Of a stretch of 64,000 bases of DNA, positions 8,663 to 17,656 are shown piece after piece. A model generated the notes under the pieces. That model did not search any database and was not told the origin of the DNA. It worked only from the letters and a program-made list of their open reading frames with translations. This DNA comes from Erysipelotrichales bacterium. Its GTDB lineage: Bacteria > Bacillota_I > Bacilli_A > Acholeplasmatales > WRBM01. The position numbers were made by a program, and so were the translations under genes. Every line of letters begins with the position of its first letter. The stretch's first letter is position 1. The DNA lies in assembly GCA_009784525.1 (NCBI GenBank), contig WRBM01000002.1, positions 1 to 64,000 of the forward strand. Direction: 5' to 3'.

Positions 8663-10093
8663 CTACACCTTCTTTTTACGATATTTAAAATAAATAAAAG
8701 CTGCTATAATCACAAATAGAGCAATTATTATAAGTAACTGTTCCTGAAATAATGTAATTATCGTTTTGAATTGATTATTTTTTTCTTCATTTGTTACAAC
8801 AATAGAGCGATTTTTAGTTATAGTATTGCCAAAGTCATCGTATACATAATAACTAATACTGTAGGTTCCGATTTTATTTACATTCACAGAGTTAGAGCTA
8901 ACAATAATCCTATCTGTCAGATCACGACCTAAACTGCAGATAGCTTTTACATCCTTCTTTGGATCAAAATAAGCACCTACTAGAATAGTAGTATCTGTGA
9001 AAATAATTTGCGGACTAATCTTGCCCGACAGACTAAATTTTACGATTACTGTTTTAGTATTTCCCGATAAATCAGTTAAAGAATAAGTAACTTTAAATTC
9101 TTCTTTTAACGAACCTTTATCATATTCACTTAAATCAATCAGAACATCTTTCTCGCTCAACAAATCATAGTTATCGCTAGCTTCTAAAATATAAGAAACA
9201 AAATTTAAAGTATGATATTCATTCGTTGTATATTGAACTTCATTCATTTTTAGTTCTAATTTCGGTAAAATATCATCGATTATTTCAATTTGACCAGAGC
9301 TTTTTATTGTATTGCCTGAAGCATCAACTGCTTGATACGTCACCTCAAATAGACCGATCTTATTAAAATCAATTTCTGGAAAAATTGTTACTTCTGGCCT
9401 TTCACCAGAGTTATCACTCACTATAACATTATTAAACAAGTCATAACTTCCACCAACGGATAATTTTAAATGTTCACTTATTATTACTAATTCCGGAGGA
9501 ATATCATCAAAAATTATTAGTGTTCTTTCAAAAGCAGTTACATTTTCCGCCTCATCAGTAGCCGTAAAGGAAACTTGATGAATACCAATCTTAAGTTTGA
9601 TTGACTTTCTATCTACTTCAATCCTAATATTTTCCGGTCGTGAATAATTATCAGTAATTTTAAGCCCTTTTTTAAGAAATTGATCATCAATTAAATTGAT
9701 TTTATCAATCGAAACTTTAATTGCCTCATTAATCTCAACTTTCGGCGCTTCAAAATCTTTTACATAAAAATTAATCATCTTTGTATGGGTATATTTAACG
9801 TTATTTAGATCACGAAACGAAACCCGATAATAAACTTTGTATTCTCCTACTCTATTAGTTTGTACAGTAGTAAGAGTCGTAAAATTTACTCCCCGCTCAT
9901 AGTAAAGCTGATATGACTGTAAAACGCCATTTGCGTAAACATGACAATAAGGCTTTTCTTTATAGTCATGAATCGATTCCTTAACTGGTATTTCAACTGT
10001 ACTATTAAACCATTCAAATTCATAATTAAAAGCTTTAATAATTTTCGATTTACATAAAAATAAAAATATTATTATCAGTAAAATCTTTTTCAA
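8663..10093 (-). CDS. Cell-surface protein with Ig-like repeats and C-terminal membrane anchor
   Basis: Starts with a signal peptide (KKILLIIIFLFL, cleavage probably near KAF) and ends with a hydrophobic segment of about 22 residues followed by KYRKKKV, so the bulk lies outside the cell. The middle holds four to five repeats of about 80 residues, each opening with patterns such as DDIPPELVI or DDILPKLEL and closing with VTYQAVDASGN-like strands; these look like DUF5011/bacterial Ig-like domains. The start is a TTG with AGGTGA six bases upstream; a nearby ATG is in another frame. It sits between ackA and dnaE, probably in one operon, an odd place for a surface protein. Ligand unknown. Confidence 0.75.
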   Translation of the reverse strand: MKKILLIIIFLFLCKSKIIKAFNYEFEWFNSTVEIPVKESIHDYKEKPYCHVYANGVLQSYQLYYERGVNFTTLTTVQTNRVGEYKVYYRVSFRDLNNVKYTHTKMINFYVKDFEAPKVEINEAIKVSIDKINLIDDQFLKKGLKITDNYSRPENIRIEVDRKSIKLKIGIHQVSFTATDEAENVTAFERTLIIFDDIPPELVIISEHLKLSVGGSYDLFNNVIVSDNSGERPEVTIFPEIDFNKIGLFEVTYQAVDASGNTIKSSGQIEIIDDILPKLELKMNEVQYTTNEYHTLNFVSYILEASDNYDLLSEKDVLIDLSEYDKGSLKEEFKVTYSLTDLSGNTKTVIVKFSLSGKISPQIIFTDTTILVGAYFDPKKDVKAICSLGRDLTDRIIVSSNSVNVNKIGTYSISYYVYDDFGNTITKNRSIVVTNEEKNNQFKTIITLFQEQLLIIIALFVIIAAFIYFKYRKKKV

Positions 10094-10144
10094 GAAACAT
10101 CACCTATAATAATATTTAAATTCTCTTCAAAGTTTTACTTTAGA

Positions 10145-11329
10145 TTATGCCATTTTTTTGATGACATCACGAGCAATCATTACTTCTTCATTAGTCGGAA
10201 TGACAAATACTTTAATTTTAGAGTCTTTATGACTAATAAGTTCCTGGCTGCCATAAACCGTTTTATTTTTTTCTGTGTCAAGTTTTGCTCCTAAAACTGC
10301 TAACCGATTTATGATATTTTCTCTTAAATGCCAAACATTTTCACCAATACCAGCTGTAAAGCAAATCGCATCGCAGCCTCCTAGTAAAACGTAATAAGAA
10401 GCAATGTAATCAACGATTCTTTTCGCTTGAATATCAAAGGCTAATTTACAGCGTTCATTACCTTCATTCATGCCTTTAGTTAAATCTCTGGCATCATGAC
10501 TAACTCCTGAGATACCGATATAACCTGATTTTTTATTAAAGACATTTAAAATATCATTAACTGATTTATTTTCTTTTGTGCTTATTAAGTCAATTAAAGT
10601 CGGATCAAGATTACCAGTTCTTGTGCCCATCGGAATTCCTTCTAATGGTGTTAAACCCATTGATGTATCAATTGATTTACCATCTTTTACAGCACAAAGT
10701 GAAGCACCATTACCAATATGACAAATAATAATTTTAGAATCCTTTTTATTCAAAAGCTTAGCACATTCTTGGGCTACAAAATTATGACTTGTTCCATGAA
10801 AACCATATTTACGGACACCATACTTCTCATAATACTCATAGGGTGTCGCATACATAAAAGTTTCTTTTTCCATTGTCTGATGAAAAGTTGTATCAAAGAC
10901 TGCAACCTGAATTACTTTTGGCAGAGCTTCCTGAAAAGCTTTGATTCCAGTAATATGCGCCGGATTATGTAAAGGAGCTAAATCTTTAAGGTCCGCAATC
11001 TTTTGGATAACGGCCTCATTTATAATCGCTGCATCCTGAAAAAACTCACCGCCTTGAACAACGCGATGGCCAACTCCAGTAATTTCTTCTAAACTGTCTA
11101 CAATTTTTAGTTCAATCAACATTTTTAAAACTAGTTTAACACCAACTGCATGATCTTTTATCGGTTGCACCGCCTCATGCTTTTTATCATTGTACTTTAT
11201 TGTAACATTAGCATCCTCTAAGCCAATTCTTTCAATAAGACCAGAAGCAATTACAATCTCCTCTGGCATAGAAAGTAATTGGAATTTAATTGATGAACTT
11301 CCGGCATTAACCGCCATAATTTTTTGCAT
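10145..11329 (-). CDS. ackA: Acetate kinase
   Basis: Makes ATP and acetate from acetyl phosphate, the energy-yielding end of acetate fermentation. Length 394 is normal. The protein opens with KIMAVNAGSSSIKF, has FDTTFHQTM and YGFHGTSH, the acetate kinase signatures, and the GNLDPTL block. The ATG lies only five bases after the stop of the upstream methyltransferase-like gene and has a weak SD (AAGGG), so translational coupling is likely. The pairing with a YtxK-like gene matches Bacillus. No phosphotransacetylase gene is in the window. Confidence 0.97.
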   Translation of the reverse strand: MQKIMAVNAGSSSIKFQLLSMPEEIVIASGLIERIGLEDANVTIKYNDKKHEAVQPIKDHAVGVKLVLKMLIELKIVDSLEEITGVGHRVVQGGEFFQDAAIINEAVIQKIADLKDLAPLHNPAHITGIKAFQEALPKVIQVAVFDTTFHQTMEKETFMYATPYEYYEKYGVRKYGFHGTSHNFVAQECAKLLNKKDSKIIICHIGNGASLCAVKDGKSIDTSMGLTPLEGIPMGTRTGNLDPTLIDLISTKENKSVNDILNVFNKKSGYIGISGVSHDARDLTKGMNEGNERCKLAFDIQAKRIVDYIASYYVLLGGCDAICFTAGIGENVWHLRENIINRLAVLGAKLDTEKNKTVYGSQELISHKDSKIKVFVIPTNEEVMIARDVIKKMA

Positions 11330-11334
11330 AAACT

Positions 11335-12180
11335 TTAATTTCCCTTCATATTATGATATATTTTTTGAAACTCTAATAAAATTTCCTGATAGTGCTTTTT
11401 ATCGTTAAAAGACTCAATATCCAGGATTGCCAATCGTCCAGAGGTTTTTTTGGTTTTCTGAATCGCAATTAAATGTTTGCGATTATTCTTAAAAAGTTCT
11501 GTCGGTAAACTAAAAAGAAAAGCTAACTTTATCGATTCGTTTTCCAAAAAAGACATGAAACTTTCATCTTTAAGAAAATAATCACTTGCTAAAAATAAAA
11601 ACCATCCTTCATCTTTAATCTTTCCCAAATATTTATTAATTACCTGATAAGGATAATATTCATCATTCAGAAAATCATCTTCAAAAACAGTAATTAAACA
11701 ATCAAAAAGATTTTTATCAGCTAATACTTCCTTCTCTTCAGAAAAAATGGAAATCCCTTTTCCTGATAAAGAAAATAAAGTTTTAATAATCGCCCGAAAG
11801 TTCTCATTCATTTCTAAGCCAAAACATTCTGTCTTTTCAAAAGCAACCGAATTTATAAAGTATCCGCTTTGTAAGAATGGATCAAATACCTTAACTTTCT
11901 TTTCTTCAAAAATCACGTGTAAAAGATAACTTATTAGCCCTGAGATGCTTTCTGGCACTAAAGCTGAAAGACTGACCTCATCAGCCTTAAAAGAAGCTAA
12001 AATCAAGAATTTAAAGGCTTTAAGTAGTTCATCTTCTGAAAGTCCTGCCTCATCCCTTACAATATTTTTTATATCATTGTTCTTACATAATAAAGCTAAC
12101 CTTTCTAATGATGAACCAGTATGTTTACCTAATTCTTGCATTAGAACTTCATAATATTTAACGAATTCATTCTGAGCCAT
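11335..12180 (-). CDS. YtxK-like class I methyltransferase fold protein, probably catalytically degenerate
   Basis: 281 residues. The sequence VKVFDPFLQSGYFINSV (around residue 95) corresponds to SAM-binding motif I of N6-adenine methyltransferases (DPxxGSG), and FGLEMNENF to motif II. The catalytic NPPY/DPPY motif expected after the fourth strand is replaced by LITVFEDDF, so methylation is unlikely. Gene position directly before ackA is the same as ytxK in Bacillus, which supports the assignment. The ATG has AAGGA eight bases upstream and a promoter just before it. Biological role unknown. I am fairly sure of the fold and synteny, less so of any activity. Confidence 0.75.
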   Translation of the reverse strand: MAQNEFVKYYEVLMQELGKHTGSSLERLALLCKNNDIKNIVRDEAGLSEDELLKAFKFLILASFKADEVSLSALVPESISGLISYLLHVIFEEKKVKVFDPFLQSGYFINSVAFEKTECFGLEMNENFRAIIKTLFSLSGKGISIFSEEKEVLADKNLFDCLITVFEDDFLNDEYYPYQVINKYLGKIKDEGWFLFLASDYFLKDESFMSFLENESIKLAFLFSLPTELFKNNRKHLIAIQKTKKTSGRLAILDIESFNDKKHYQEILLEFQKIYHNMKGN

Positions 12181-12206
12181 TATTTATCTTCCTTCTAACT
12201 TAGAAT

Positions 12207-12235
12207 ATTTTACCATTTTTTTCCAAAAAAAGCAA
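12207..12235 (-). promoter_or_regulatory. Promoter for the ytxK-like/ackA operon
   Basis: TTGCTT, 17-base spacer, TAAAAT on the minus strand, 27 bases before the start codon. Confidence 0.65.
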
Positions 12236-12245
12236 CAAAAGGCAA

Positions 12246-12266
12246 AGAAAAAAGGCACGAATGCCT
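12246..12266 (-). terminator. Terminator of the HAD phosphatase gene
   Basis: AGGCA-TTCG-TGCCT hairpin followed by TTTTTTC on the minus strand, starting two bases past the stop codon. Confidence 0.75.
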
Positions 12267-12268
12267 GC

Positions 12269-12907
12269 TTATAAAATTATATTTCTAATATCATTTAAAG
12301 ATTCTAGGACTTTAGCTTTAGAGTTTAGCAAGGTTTCTTTACTTTGATGCCCGTTAGCGATTAAAATACAATCGATTCCTAAAGCATCAGCTACTTCTTT
12401 ATCATGAATCGTATCTCCAATAAATAAGGCTTTCTCTGGTTTTATCCTTTCCATGTAATCTTTTCCAATTAAGATTTTACTAGCCGCATAAATATCTGAT
12501 ATACCAAGAACTTCATCTAAATAATCTTGAATATCAAATAATTTAACTTGTCTTAATAAATTGTTAATCTCTGAAGCCGATAAAATAATCTGCTTAATGC
12601 CGCTTTTATTAATATCACTTAAAAGCGAATTAACCTCTGGAAAAAGCTTAAAATCTTTTTCATTCTCATGATACATTTTAATAAATTCACTAGCTAAATC
12701 TTCAAAAGCTTCTTTTTCAAAATCAAAACCAGCTCTCTGATAATAATCTTTTATCGGAAAACCGAATATTTTATGATGAGCTTCAATTGAATCAATCAAA
12801 GCCAATCCTCTTTTTGAAAGCATAACATTAGCTTTAGCTATACATAATTTAAGATCGTCTAATAATGTTCCATTCCAATCCCAGATAATATGCGTATATT
12901 TTTTCAT
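12269..12907 (-). CDS. HAD-superfamily phosphatase, phosphoglycolate phosphatase-like
   Basis: Small cytosolic hydrolase of about 212 residues. Motif I is DWNGTLLDD (nucleophile aspartate followed by an acid/base aspartate replaced in position by N), motif II is IILSAS, motif III uses the lysine near RIKPEK, and motif IV is FIGDTIHDKEVADA. The cap insertion after motif I is helical, as in the Gph/PgmB group. Substrate cannot be told from sequence. The ORF-track ATG at 12919 has GAAGG touching it directly; the ATG at 12907 puts that SD at a workable, if long, distance and gives the more typical N-terminus KKYTHIIWDWNG. It is monocistronic with its own terminator. Confidence 0.85.
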   Translation of the reverse strand: MKKYTHIIWDWNGTLLDDLKLCIAKANVMLSKRGLALIDSIEAHHKIFGFPIKDYYQRAGFDFEKEAFEDLASEFIKMYHENEKDFKLFPEVNSLLSDINKSGIKQIILSASEINNLLRQVKLFDIQDYLDEVLGISDIYAASKILIGKDYMERIKPEKALFIGDTIHDKEVADALGIDCILIANGHQSKETLLNSKAKVLESLNDIRNIIL

Positions 12908-12983
12908 GTTTTCAAACATCCTTCAGACTTTATTTTATCGCTTTTAAGATAAAATGTCAAGTTTTTCCTAAATTTGCTAATTT

Positions 12984-13337
12984 TTGCCAAAACAATGCTT
13001 TGAAAATTACAAAAGCATCAGACTAACTCTTACAAAATTACATTATATAAGAACGGATAAGAAAAAAGATGGGGATTATACTAAAGAGATTAAAACTTAT
13101 CAATGTGTATCGTGTAAAAGATGTCCTTTGAAGATAAAATGTACAAAAGGAAAAGGAAATCGATTAATTGAGCTTAATAAGGAACTAAAGGCATTTGAAA
13201 AAGAGGTCAGAGAAAATCTTCAAAGTGAATTAGGAATTTATTTAAGAGTTCAAAGATCGGTCCAGGTTGAGAGAGCTTTTGGGGTAATCAAGGAAGATTT
13301 TAAAACGTCTACTTTTTGCAGACAATTTTTGGATTAG
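12984..13337 (+). pseudogene. C-terminal remnant of an IS1182-type transposase
   Basis: The open frame of 117 codons encodes only the last part of a DDE transposase. Two features are diagnostic: a cysteine cluster CVSCKRCPLKIKCTK and the block QRSVQVERAFGVIKEDF, which holds the final acidic residue of the catalytic triad. The N-terminal half with the two aspartates is missing, and the end after KEDF does not match the usual RFLLRG tail, so it cannot be functional. No terminal inverted repeats were found. It abuts the end of the convergent AAA ATPase gene and marks this patch as acquired DNA. Confidence 0.8.
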
Positions 13338-14587
13338 ATTAAATCTATAGGAATTGCCCAATTATTTCCCGCAAGCGGAAACGATTCCTTACAAAGGCAG
13401 ATAACTCCTCCTTCGCCTACTTGCTTATTGGGGATATTTTTTAATACACTAAAAGAGCTAATATGACCTTTATTAGGATCAGAGGTAACCTTAATTTCAA
13501 CAGGATGCAGTGTATTTCCTACTTCAATAATTAAATCAACTTCTTTTTTCTCTTTATCTCGATAGTAATAAAGCGGAAGTAAACTCTTACCACTATTATA
13601 ATAACTTTTAATAATTTCACTAATAACCCAAGTTTCGAAAATATGCCCCCAAGATGCACCAATTGTTAATTGTTCTGGCGTATGCCAACCACTTAAATAA
13701 CATGCAAGCCCCGTATCCATGAAATATAACTTTGGCGTTTTAACCAATCTTTTATTCAGATTATTACTATAGGGTTCAAGCAAATAAATTAAGCCGCTCG
13801 TTTGTAATACGTTTAACCAGCTTTTTATTGTTGCAACATCCTTACCCACTATTTCTGCAATAGCAGTCATATTTAATTGTTGACCAGTTCTTGCAGCAGT
13901 AGCTCTAAGAAACTTCATAAAACTAACTTCGTCTTTTAAATTAATTAATTTCCGCACATCTTTTTCTAAATAAGTTTTAATATAGGAATCACAATAGACG
14001 CCCCAATCTTTTAAACTAGCGTTAGTTTTATAAAGTTCTGGCATAGAACCCCTATGAATATAAGAGACAATCAAATTATAATTATAAGGAGTTTTATACT
14101 TAGATTTTTCTTTAATTTGTGCAAGATTTGGCAAAAAAGGTTCACAAAACAAAGATTTATTTATTTCTCTTTTAGATAATCCACACATTTGGATTATTGC
14201 AGCTCGTCCTGCAAGACTTTCCGTAACATTTTTCATTAATGCAAATGTTTGAGAGCCGGTGAGAATAAATTTGCATAAGTCTATATTATTATTCAAATTT
14301 TGAAAGAGATGTTCATCAATGTCTTCTTTAATATTATGAAATAATTCTGGAGCTCGTTGTATTTCATCAATAACAACTTTTTGAAATTGATTTATAAAAG
14401 CTACAGGACTCTCTTTGGCTGATTCAAAAATGCTAGTAGTATCTAAAGTAATGTATTGATAATCACCAAATTTTTGTTTTAGCAATGTAGACTTACCGAC
14501 TTGTCTTGGACCAGTTATGACAATAACTCCTTTATTTTTGACTATCTTCTTCAAGATTAGCTCTATATGTCTTTCTATATATGGCAT
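13334..14587 (-). CDS. AAA ATPase with DUF4143 domain
   Basis: 417 residues. Walker A GPRQVGKST (near residue 26), Walker B VVIDEIQRAP, sensor-like LTGSQTFALM, then a winged-helix-like region and the C-terminal DUF4143 block ending EVDLIIEVGN...PVEIKV, whose spaced E-D-E-K resembles PD-(D/E)xK nucleases. The family is widespread and mostly uncharacterised, often in accessory DNA. Start chosen at ATG 14587 with a strong GGGAGGT six bases upstream. It has a near-consensus promoter of its own and lies beside a transposase remnant, suggesting transfer. A paralogue of the same superfamily is at 59967-61286. Function cannot be given. Confidence 0.85.
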   Translation of the reverse strand: MPYIERHIELILKKIVKNKGVIVITGPRQVGKSTLLKQKFGDYQYITLDTTSIFESAKESPVAFINQFQKVVIDEIQRAPELFHNIKEDIDEHLFQNLNNNIDLCKFILTGSQTFALMKNVTESLAGRAAIIQMCGLSKREINKSLFCEPFLPNLAQIKEKSKYKTPYNYNLIVSYIHRGSMPELYKTNASLKDWGVYCDSYIKTYLEKDVRKLINLKDEVSFMKFLRATAARTGQQLNMTAIAEIVGKDVATIKSWLNVLQTSGLIYLLEPYSNNLNKRLVKTPKLYFMDTGLACYLSGWHTPEQLTIGASWGHIFETWVISEIIKSYYNSGKSLLPLYYYRDKEKKEVDLIIEVGNTLHPVEIKVTSDPNKGHISSFSVLKNIPNKQVGEGGVICLCKESFPLAGNNWAIPIDLI

Positions 14588-14618
14588 GTAATACCTCCCA
14601 CTACTTCGTCAAATTTAG

Positions 14619-14658
14619 AGTGCAACTCTATTATAGTCGAAATTGTGAACATTGTCAA
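14619..14658 (-). promoter_or_regulatory. Near-consensus promoter with palindrome at the start site
   Basis: Minus strand TTGACA (14653-14658), 17-base spacer, TATAAT (14630-14635): a perfect match to the sigma-A consensus. The next bases are GAGT-TGC-ACTC, a short palindrome at the expected transcription start that could be an operator. It drives the DUF4143 ATPase gene. Confidence 0.85.
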
Positions 14659-14763
14659 ACAATTTTTAACAAAAAAGCCTCAACAATTTGGTTTGTAGGA
14701 TTACCAAATCATCAAAGCTTTATATTTATCACTAACGACTTACTATTTAAGCCGATCAAATTG

Positions 14764-14964
14764 TTAAATTTCCAACTCTTTAATCTTAATCAGTTCCAAA
14801 ATCGCCTGAGTTCTGCCTTTTACTCCGAGTTTTTGAATAACATTAGAGATATGGTTACGAACCGTTTTCTCACTGATGTTTAACTGGATTGAAATATCTT
14901 TGGTTGTCAGCTTCTTTAGCAACAAATTAAATATTTCTTTTTCTCTTAGCGTAAGTAATTTCAA
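14764..14964 (-). CDS. GerE-like stand-alone LuxR-type DNA-binding regulator
   Basis: A single helix-turn-helix domain of about 66 residues with no receiver or sensor domain. The recognition region ISEKTVRNHISNVIQKLGVKGR is nearly the same as in Bacillus GerE, the late mother-cell regulator of spore coat genes (74 residues). The opening LTLREKEIFNLLL and the EL-rich end also agree. The ATG at 14970 has AGAGGGG directly against it; the in-frame TTG at 14964 has six bases of spacing and is preferred. Whether the cell makes spores is not known, and the protein may regulate surface genes instead. Confidence 0.8.
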   Translation of the reverse strand: MKLLTLREKEIFNLLLKKLTTKDISIQLNISEKTVRNHISNVIQKLGVKGRTQAILELIKIKELEI

Positions 14965-15004
14965 AGTCATCCCCTCTTATCTGCTATTATTATGGTATGC
15001 AGGG

Positions 15005-16750
15005 CTACTTCAAATGGAACATGATTTTCTGAAATAACTTTTGATTGATGCCAATTTCCTGATATTCTGCCTCAGTTCCGTTTTGCATATTTTCGATTGT
15101 TTTAAATTTTTTGAGAATTTGTTTCTTTCTTTTTTCACCAATTCCGGGCACATCATCTAAAACTGACGCAAAAGCCAATGTTTTCCTAGTCTTTTTATGA
15201 AATGTTATCGCAAAACGATGGACTTCTTCTTGCATTTCTGTTAAAAGTTTTGTACAAGGAATCTTACTGTTTAAGATAATTTCTTCACCTTCTTGAATAA
15301 TTGAAAAAGTTCGATGTCGCTCGTCTTTCTTTAAGCCAATAACAGGAATATCAACGTTCAGTCTTTCCAAGGTTTGTTTGACGACATTAACATGGCCTTT
15401 ACCGCCATCAATCACAATTAAGTCAGGTCTTTTAAGGTTTTCCATCAATACCTTAAGGTAACGCCTGTAAATAACCTCTTCCGTCGTTTTATAATCATCT
15501 GGCCCTAAAACCGTCTGTATCTTATATTTTCGATATTCTTTCGGGCTTTTAATACCTTTTTCAAAGACAACCATTGCGGAAACAGGATCAACACCCTGAA
15601 TATTGGAGTTATCAAAAATTTCAATTCGATCTAAATTCTTTAGACCGAGAGTTTCCTCAAGTGATGAAAGTTTTCCAGAAAGAATTTCATTTTTATTACG
15701 GATAATTTCTGATTTTGTTTCTAGATCAACCATGGCATTTTGATTAGCTAAATCCAAAAGTTTTTTCTTTTCGCCTTTTAAAGGATTATATACTTTAATG
15801 TTGAATAGTCCTGAAAGCAAATCTAAATTTTTTAAATTAATCCATAACTCTTTAGGCAAAAGGTTTTTCTGATAGAACTGACCAAGATAACTGATTATTT
15901 CCTCTTCCGGATTACCTAAATAAGAAAAAACTTCTTTATGAATATTAATGATTTTACCTTGACGCATAAAGAAAATATAAACAGCGATGTCTTCATTATT
16001 AACAAAATAACCAATAATATCCGAATCTATTAACTGACTCATAACCATTTTCTGACGTTCGGTTGTTGTTTTTATATGTTGAATCATATTTCTGTATTCA
16101 GCAGCTGTCTCAAATTCTAAATCCACTGCGGCCCGTTCCATCTTATTAGTCAAATCTTCGGTTACTTTCTTAGTCTGTCCTTTCAAAAAATTACTAATTT
16201 CATTAACATAATCCTTATAATCTATTTTTTGTTTAGTAATACAAGCACCTAAACATTGATGCATGTGAAAATAAAGGCACTCTTTTTTTTGTAGTGTTTC
16301 GCATTTTCTAAGTGGATAAAGTTTATTTAAAAGTTCAACAGTTTCTCTTGCGGCCATTACATTAGGATAGGGACCAAAATAAATTCCGCGCTTTAAATTG
16401 GGGTTTCTGGAGACAGAAAGTCTTGGATGAATTTCTTTTGTAATCTCAATATAAGGATAAGTTTTATCATCTTTCAGGCGAATATTATATTTAGGATCAT
16501 ACTTTTTGATTAAATTCAGTTCCAAAACCAATGACTCCAGTTCTGATGAGGTCACGATAAAATCAAAATTTCTAATGTCGCCAATCAACTTTTGGGTTTT
16601 TCCGTTATGTGAACCGACAAAATAACTTTTAACCCGATTTTTAAGACTTTTGGCTTTACCGACATAGATGATTTTATCTGTTTCGTCTTTCATCAAATAA
16701 CAACCTGCACTATTAGGTAAAATTTTCAGTTTATCTTGAATTTCTGTCAT
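15005..16750 (-). CDS. uvrC: Excinuclease ABC subunit C
   Basis: Dual-incision nuclease of nucleotide excision repair, recruited by UvrB to damaged DNA. GIY-YIG domain at residues 10-90 (GCYLMKDE, IIYVGKAKSLKNRV), UVR motif around 190-225 (DLEFETAAEYRN), RNase H-like domain with EIFDNSNIQG near 385, and a helix-hairpin-helix end (VPGIGEKRKKQILKKF). About 581 residues, normal length. The track starts at a GTG; the ATG three bases on has GAGGTG at five bases and is chosen. A terminator separates it from rpoZ upstream. Confidence 0.96.
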   Translation of the reverse strand: MTEIQDKLKILPNSAGCYLMKDETDKIIYVGKAKSLKNRVKSYFVGSHNGKTQKLIGDIRNFDFIVTSSELESLVLELNLIKKYDPKYNIRLKDDKTYPYIEITKEIHPRLSVSRNPNLKRGIYFGPYPNVMAARETVELLNKLYPLRKCETLQKKECLYFHMHQCLGACITKQKIDYKDYVNEISNFLKGQTKKVTEDLTNKMERAAVDLEFETAAEYRNMIQHIKTTTERQKMVMSQLIDSDIIGYFVNNEDIAVYIFFMRQGKIINIHKEVFSYLGNPEEEIISYLGQFYQKNLLPKELWINLKNLDLLSGLFNIKVYNPLKGEKKKLLDLANQNAMVDLETKSEIIRNKNEILSGKLSSLEETLGLKNLDRIEIFDNSNIQGVDPVSAMVVFEKGIKSPKEYRKYKIQTVLGPDDYKTTEEVIYRRYLKVLMENLKRPDLIVIDGGKGHVNVVKQTLERLNVDIPVIGLKKDERHRTFSIIQEGEEIILNSKIPCTKLLTEMQEEVHRFAITFHKKTRKTLAFASVLDDVPGIGEKRKKQILKKFKTIENMQNGTEAEYQEIGINQKLFQKIMFHLK

Positions 16751-16767
16751 CACTTCACCTCATTAAA

Positions 16768-16795
16768 AGAAAGAAAATCTGCCATAAAAGGCAGA
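16768..16795 (-). terminator. Terminator after gmk-rpoZ
   Basis: TCTGCC and GGCAGA form a stem with a six-base AT loop on the minus strand, followed by TTTTCTTTCTTTT, right after the rpoZ stop. Confidence 0.8.
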
Positions 16796-16797
16796 CT

Positions 16798-17028
16798 TTA
16801 GCTTGTTTTTTTGAATTCCACTGTAATCAAGTCTGCCAGAACTTCTTCTAGGGCTTTCCCGACTGATTTTACGCAACGAGTTTGAATTGATGAACGATTT
16901 GCTTCTTCTTCATCCATTAACTTTGCTCGTTTACTGGCAATATAAGCCAACTTATACTTAGAATCAACTTTTTCTAATAAGTCATCAATTGAAGGATATC
17001 TTAAGCCCTCTTTATTTTTACTATTCAT
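16798..17028 (-). CDS. rpoZ: RNA polymerase omega subunit
   Basis: Small subunit that helps fold and place the beta-prime subunit of RNA polymerase. The 76-residue protein has RYPSIDDLLEKVDSKYKLA and ASKRAKLM, the conserved omega core. It follows gmk by four bases with its SD (TGGAG) inside the gmk coding end, the common gmk-rpoZ arrangement in Firmicutes. A terminator follows at once. Confidence 0.93.
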   Translation of the reverse strand: MNSKNKEGLRYPSIDDLLEKVDSKYKLAYIASKRAKLMDEEEANRSSIQTRCVKSVGKALEEVLADLITVEFKKTS

Positions 17029-17032
17029 TTAA

Positions 17033-17656
17033 TCACAGCTCCAATAATTTATTGTATTTATAAATCGATCTTTCTGTTTTGGCATGTTCAGCCCGGATAA
17101 TAGCCATAATCCGATTAGCTGCGTTTGATACTTCATCATTAACAACAATGTAATCATAAGTATGCGCCAATTTAAATTCTCTTTCCGCTTTTTCCATGCG
17201 TTCAATAATCGTTTCTTTAGATTCAGTACCTCTAGATAATAAACGATCATATAAAGCTTTTCTGGAAGGCGGTGCGATAAAGATAAATACCGCTTTAGGC
17301 ATTTTTTCCCGAACTTGCTTAGCGCCTTCAACCTCAATTTCTAAAACAACTTCGTTGCCTTTGACAAGCATTTCTTTCACTTTATCAATTGGTGTTCCAT
17401 AATACTGACCGACAAATTCAGCATATTCAAGAAATTTATTTTGCTTTATTCCTTTTTGGAATGCCTTTTCGTCTGTAAAAATATAATCAAGACCATCTTT
17501 CTCACCAACTCGTGGTTTTCTGGTTGTCATTGAAATTGAATAATAAAGATTATGATTTGTCATTTCAAATAGGGCTTTGCGGACCGTCCCTTTACCGACA
17601 CCGGACGGACCGGAAATAACAACTAAGAGACCTAATTCATTTAGCTTCACGTACAC
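17033..17656 (-). CDS. gmk: Guanylate kinase
   Basis: Converts GMP to GDP with ATP in nucleotide synthesis. P-loop SGPSGVGKGTV near residue 15, substrate loop SMTTRKPRVGEKDG, and lid residues are present; length of about 207 residues is normal. Three in-frame GTG codons in a GTGTAC repeat compete as start: the second (17656) lies five bases from GGAG and is preferred over the first, which overlaps it. A plausible promoter is TTGATT with TATCAT at 18 bases upstream. It forms an operon with rpoZ. Confidence 0.95.
   Translation of the reverse strand: MYVKLNELGLLVVISGPSGVGKGTVRKALFEMTNHNLYYSISMTTRKPRVGEKDGLDYIFTDEKAFQKGIKQNKFLEYAEFVGQYYGTPIDKVKEMLVKGNEVVLEIEVEGAKQVREKMPKAVFIFIAPPSRKALYDRLLSRGTESKETIIERMEKAEREFKLAHTYDYIVVNDEVSNAANRIMAIIRAEHAKTERSIYKYNKLLEL

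Noticed and set aside
14581-14883. 100-codon plus-strand ORF
   Set aside because: Covers the promoter of the DUF4143 gene and the antisense of the GerE-like gene; no SD or family.
17029-17337. 102-codon ORF on the minus strand
   Set aside because: Lies inside gmk in another frame with no motif or SD.
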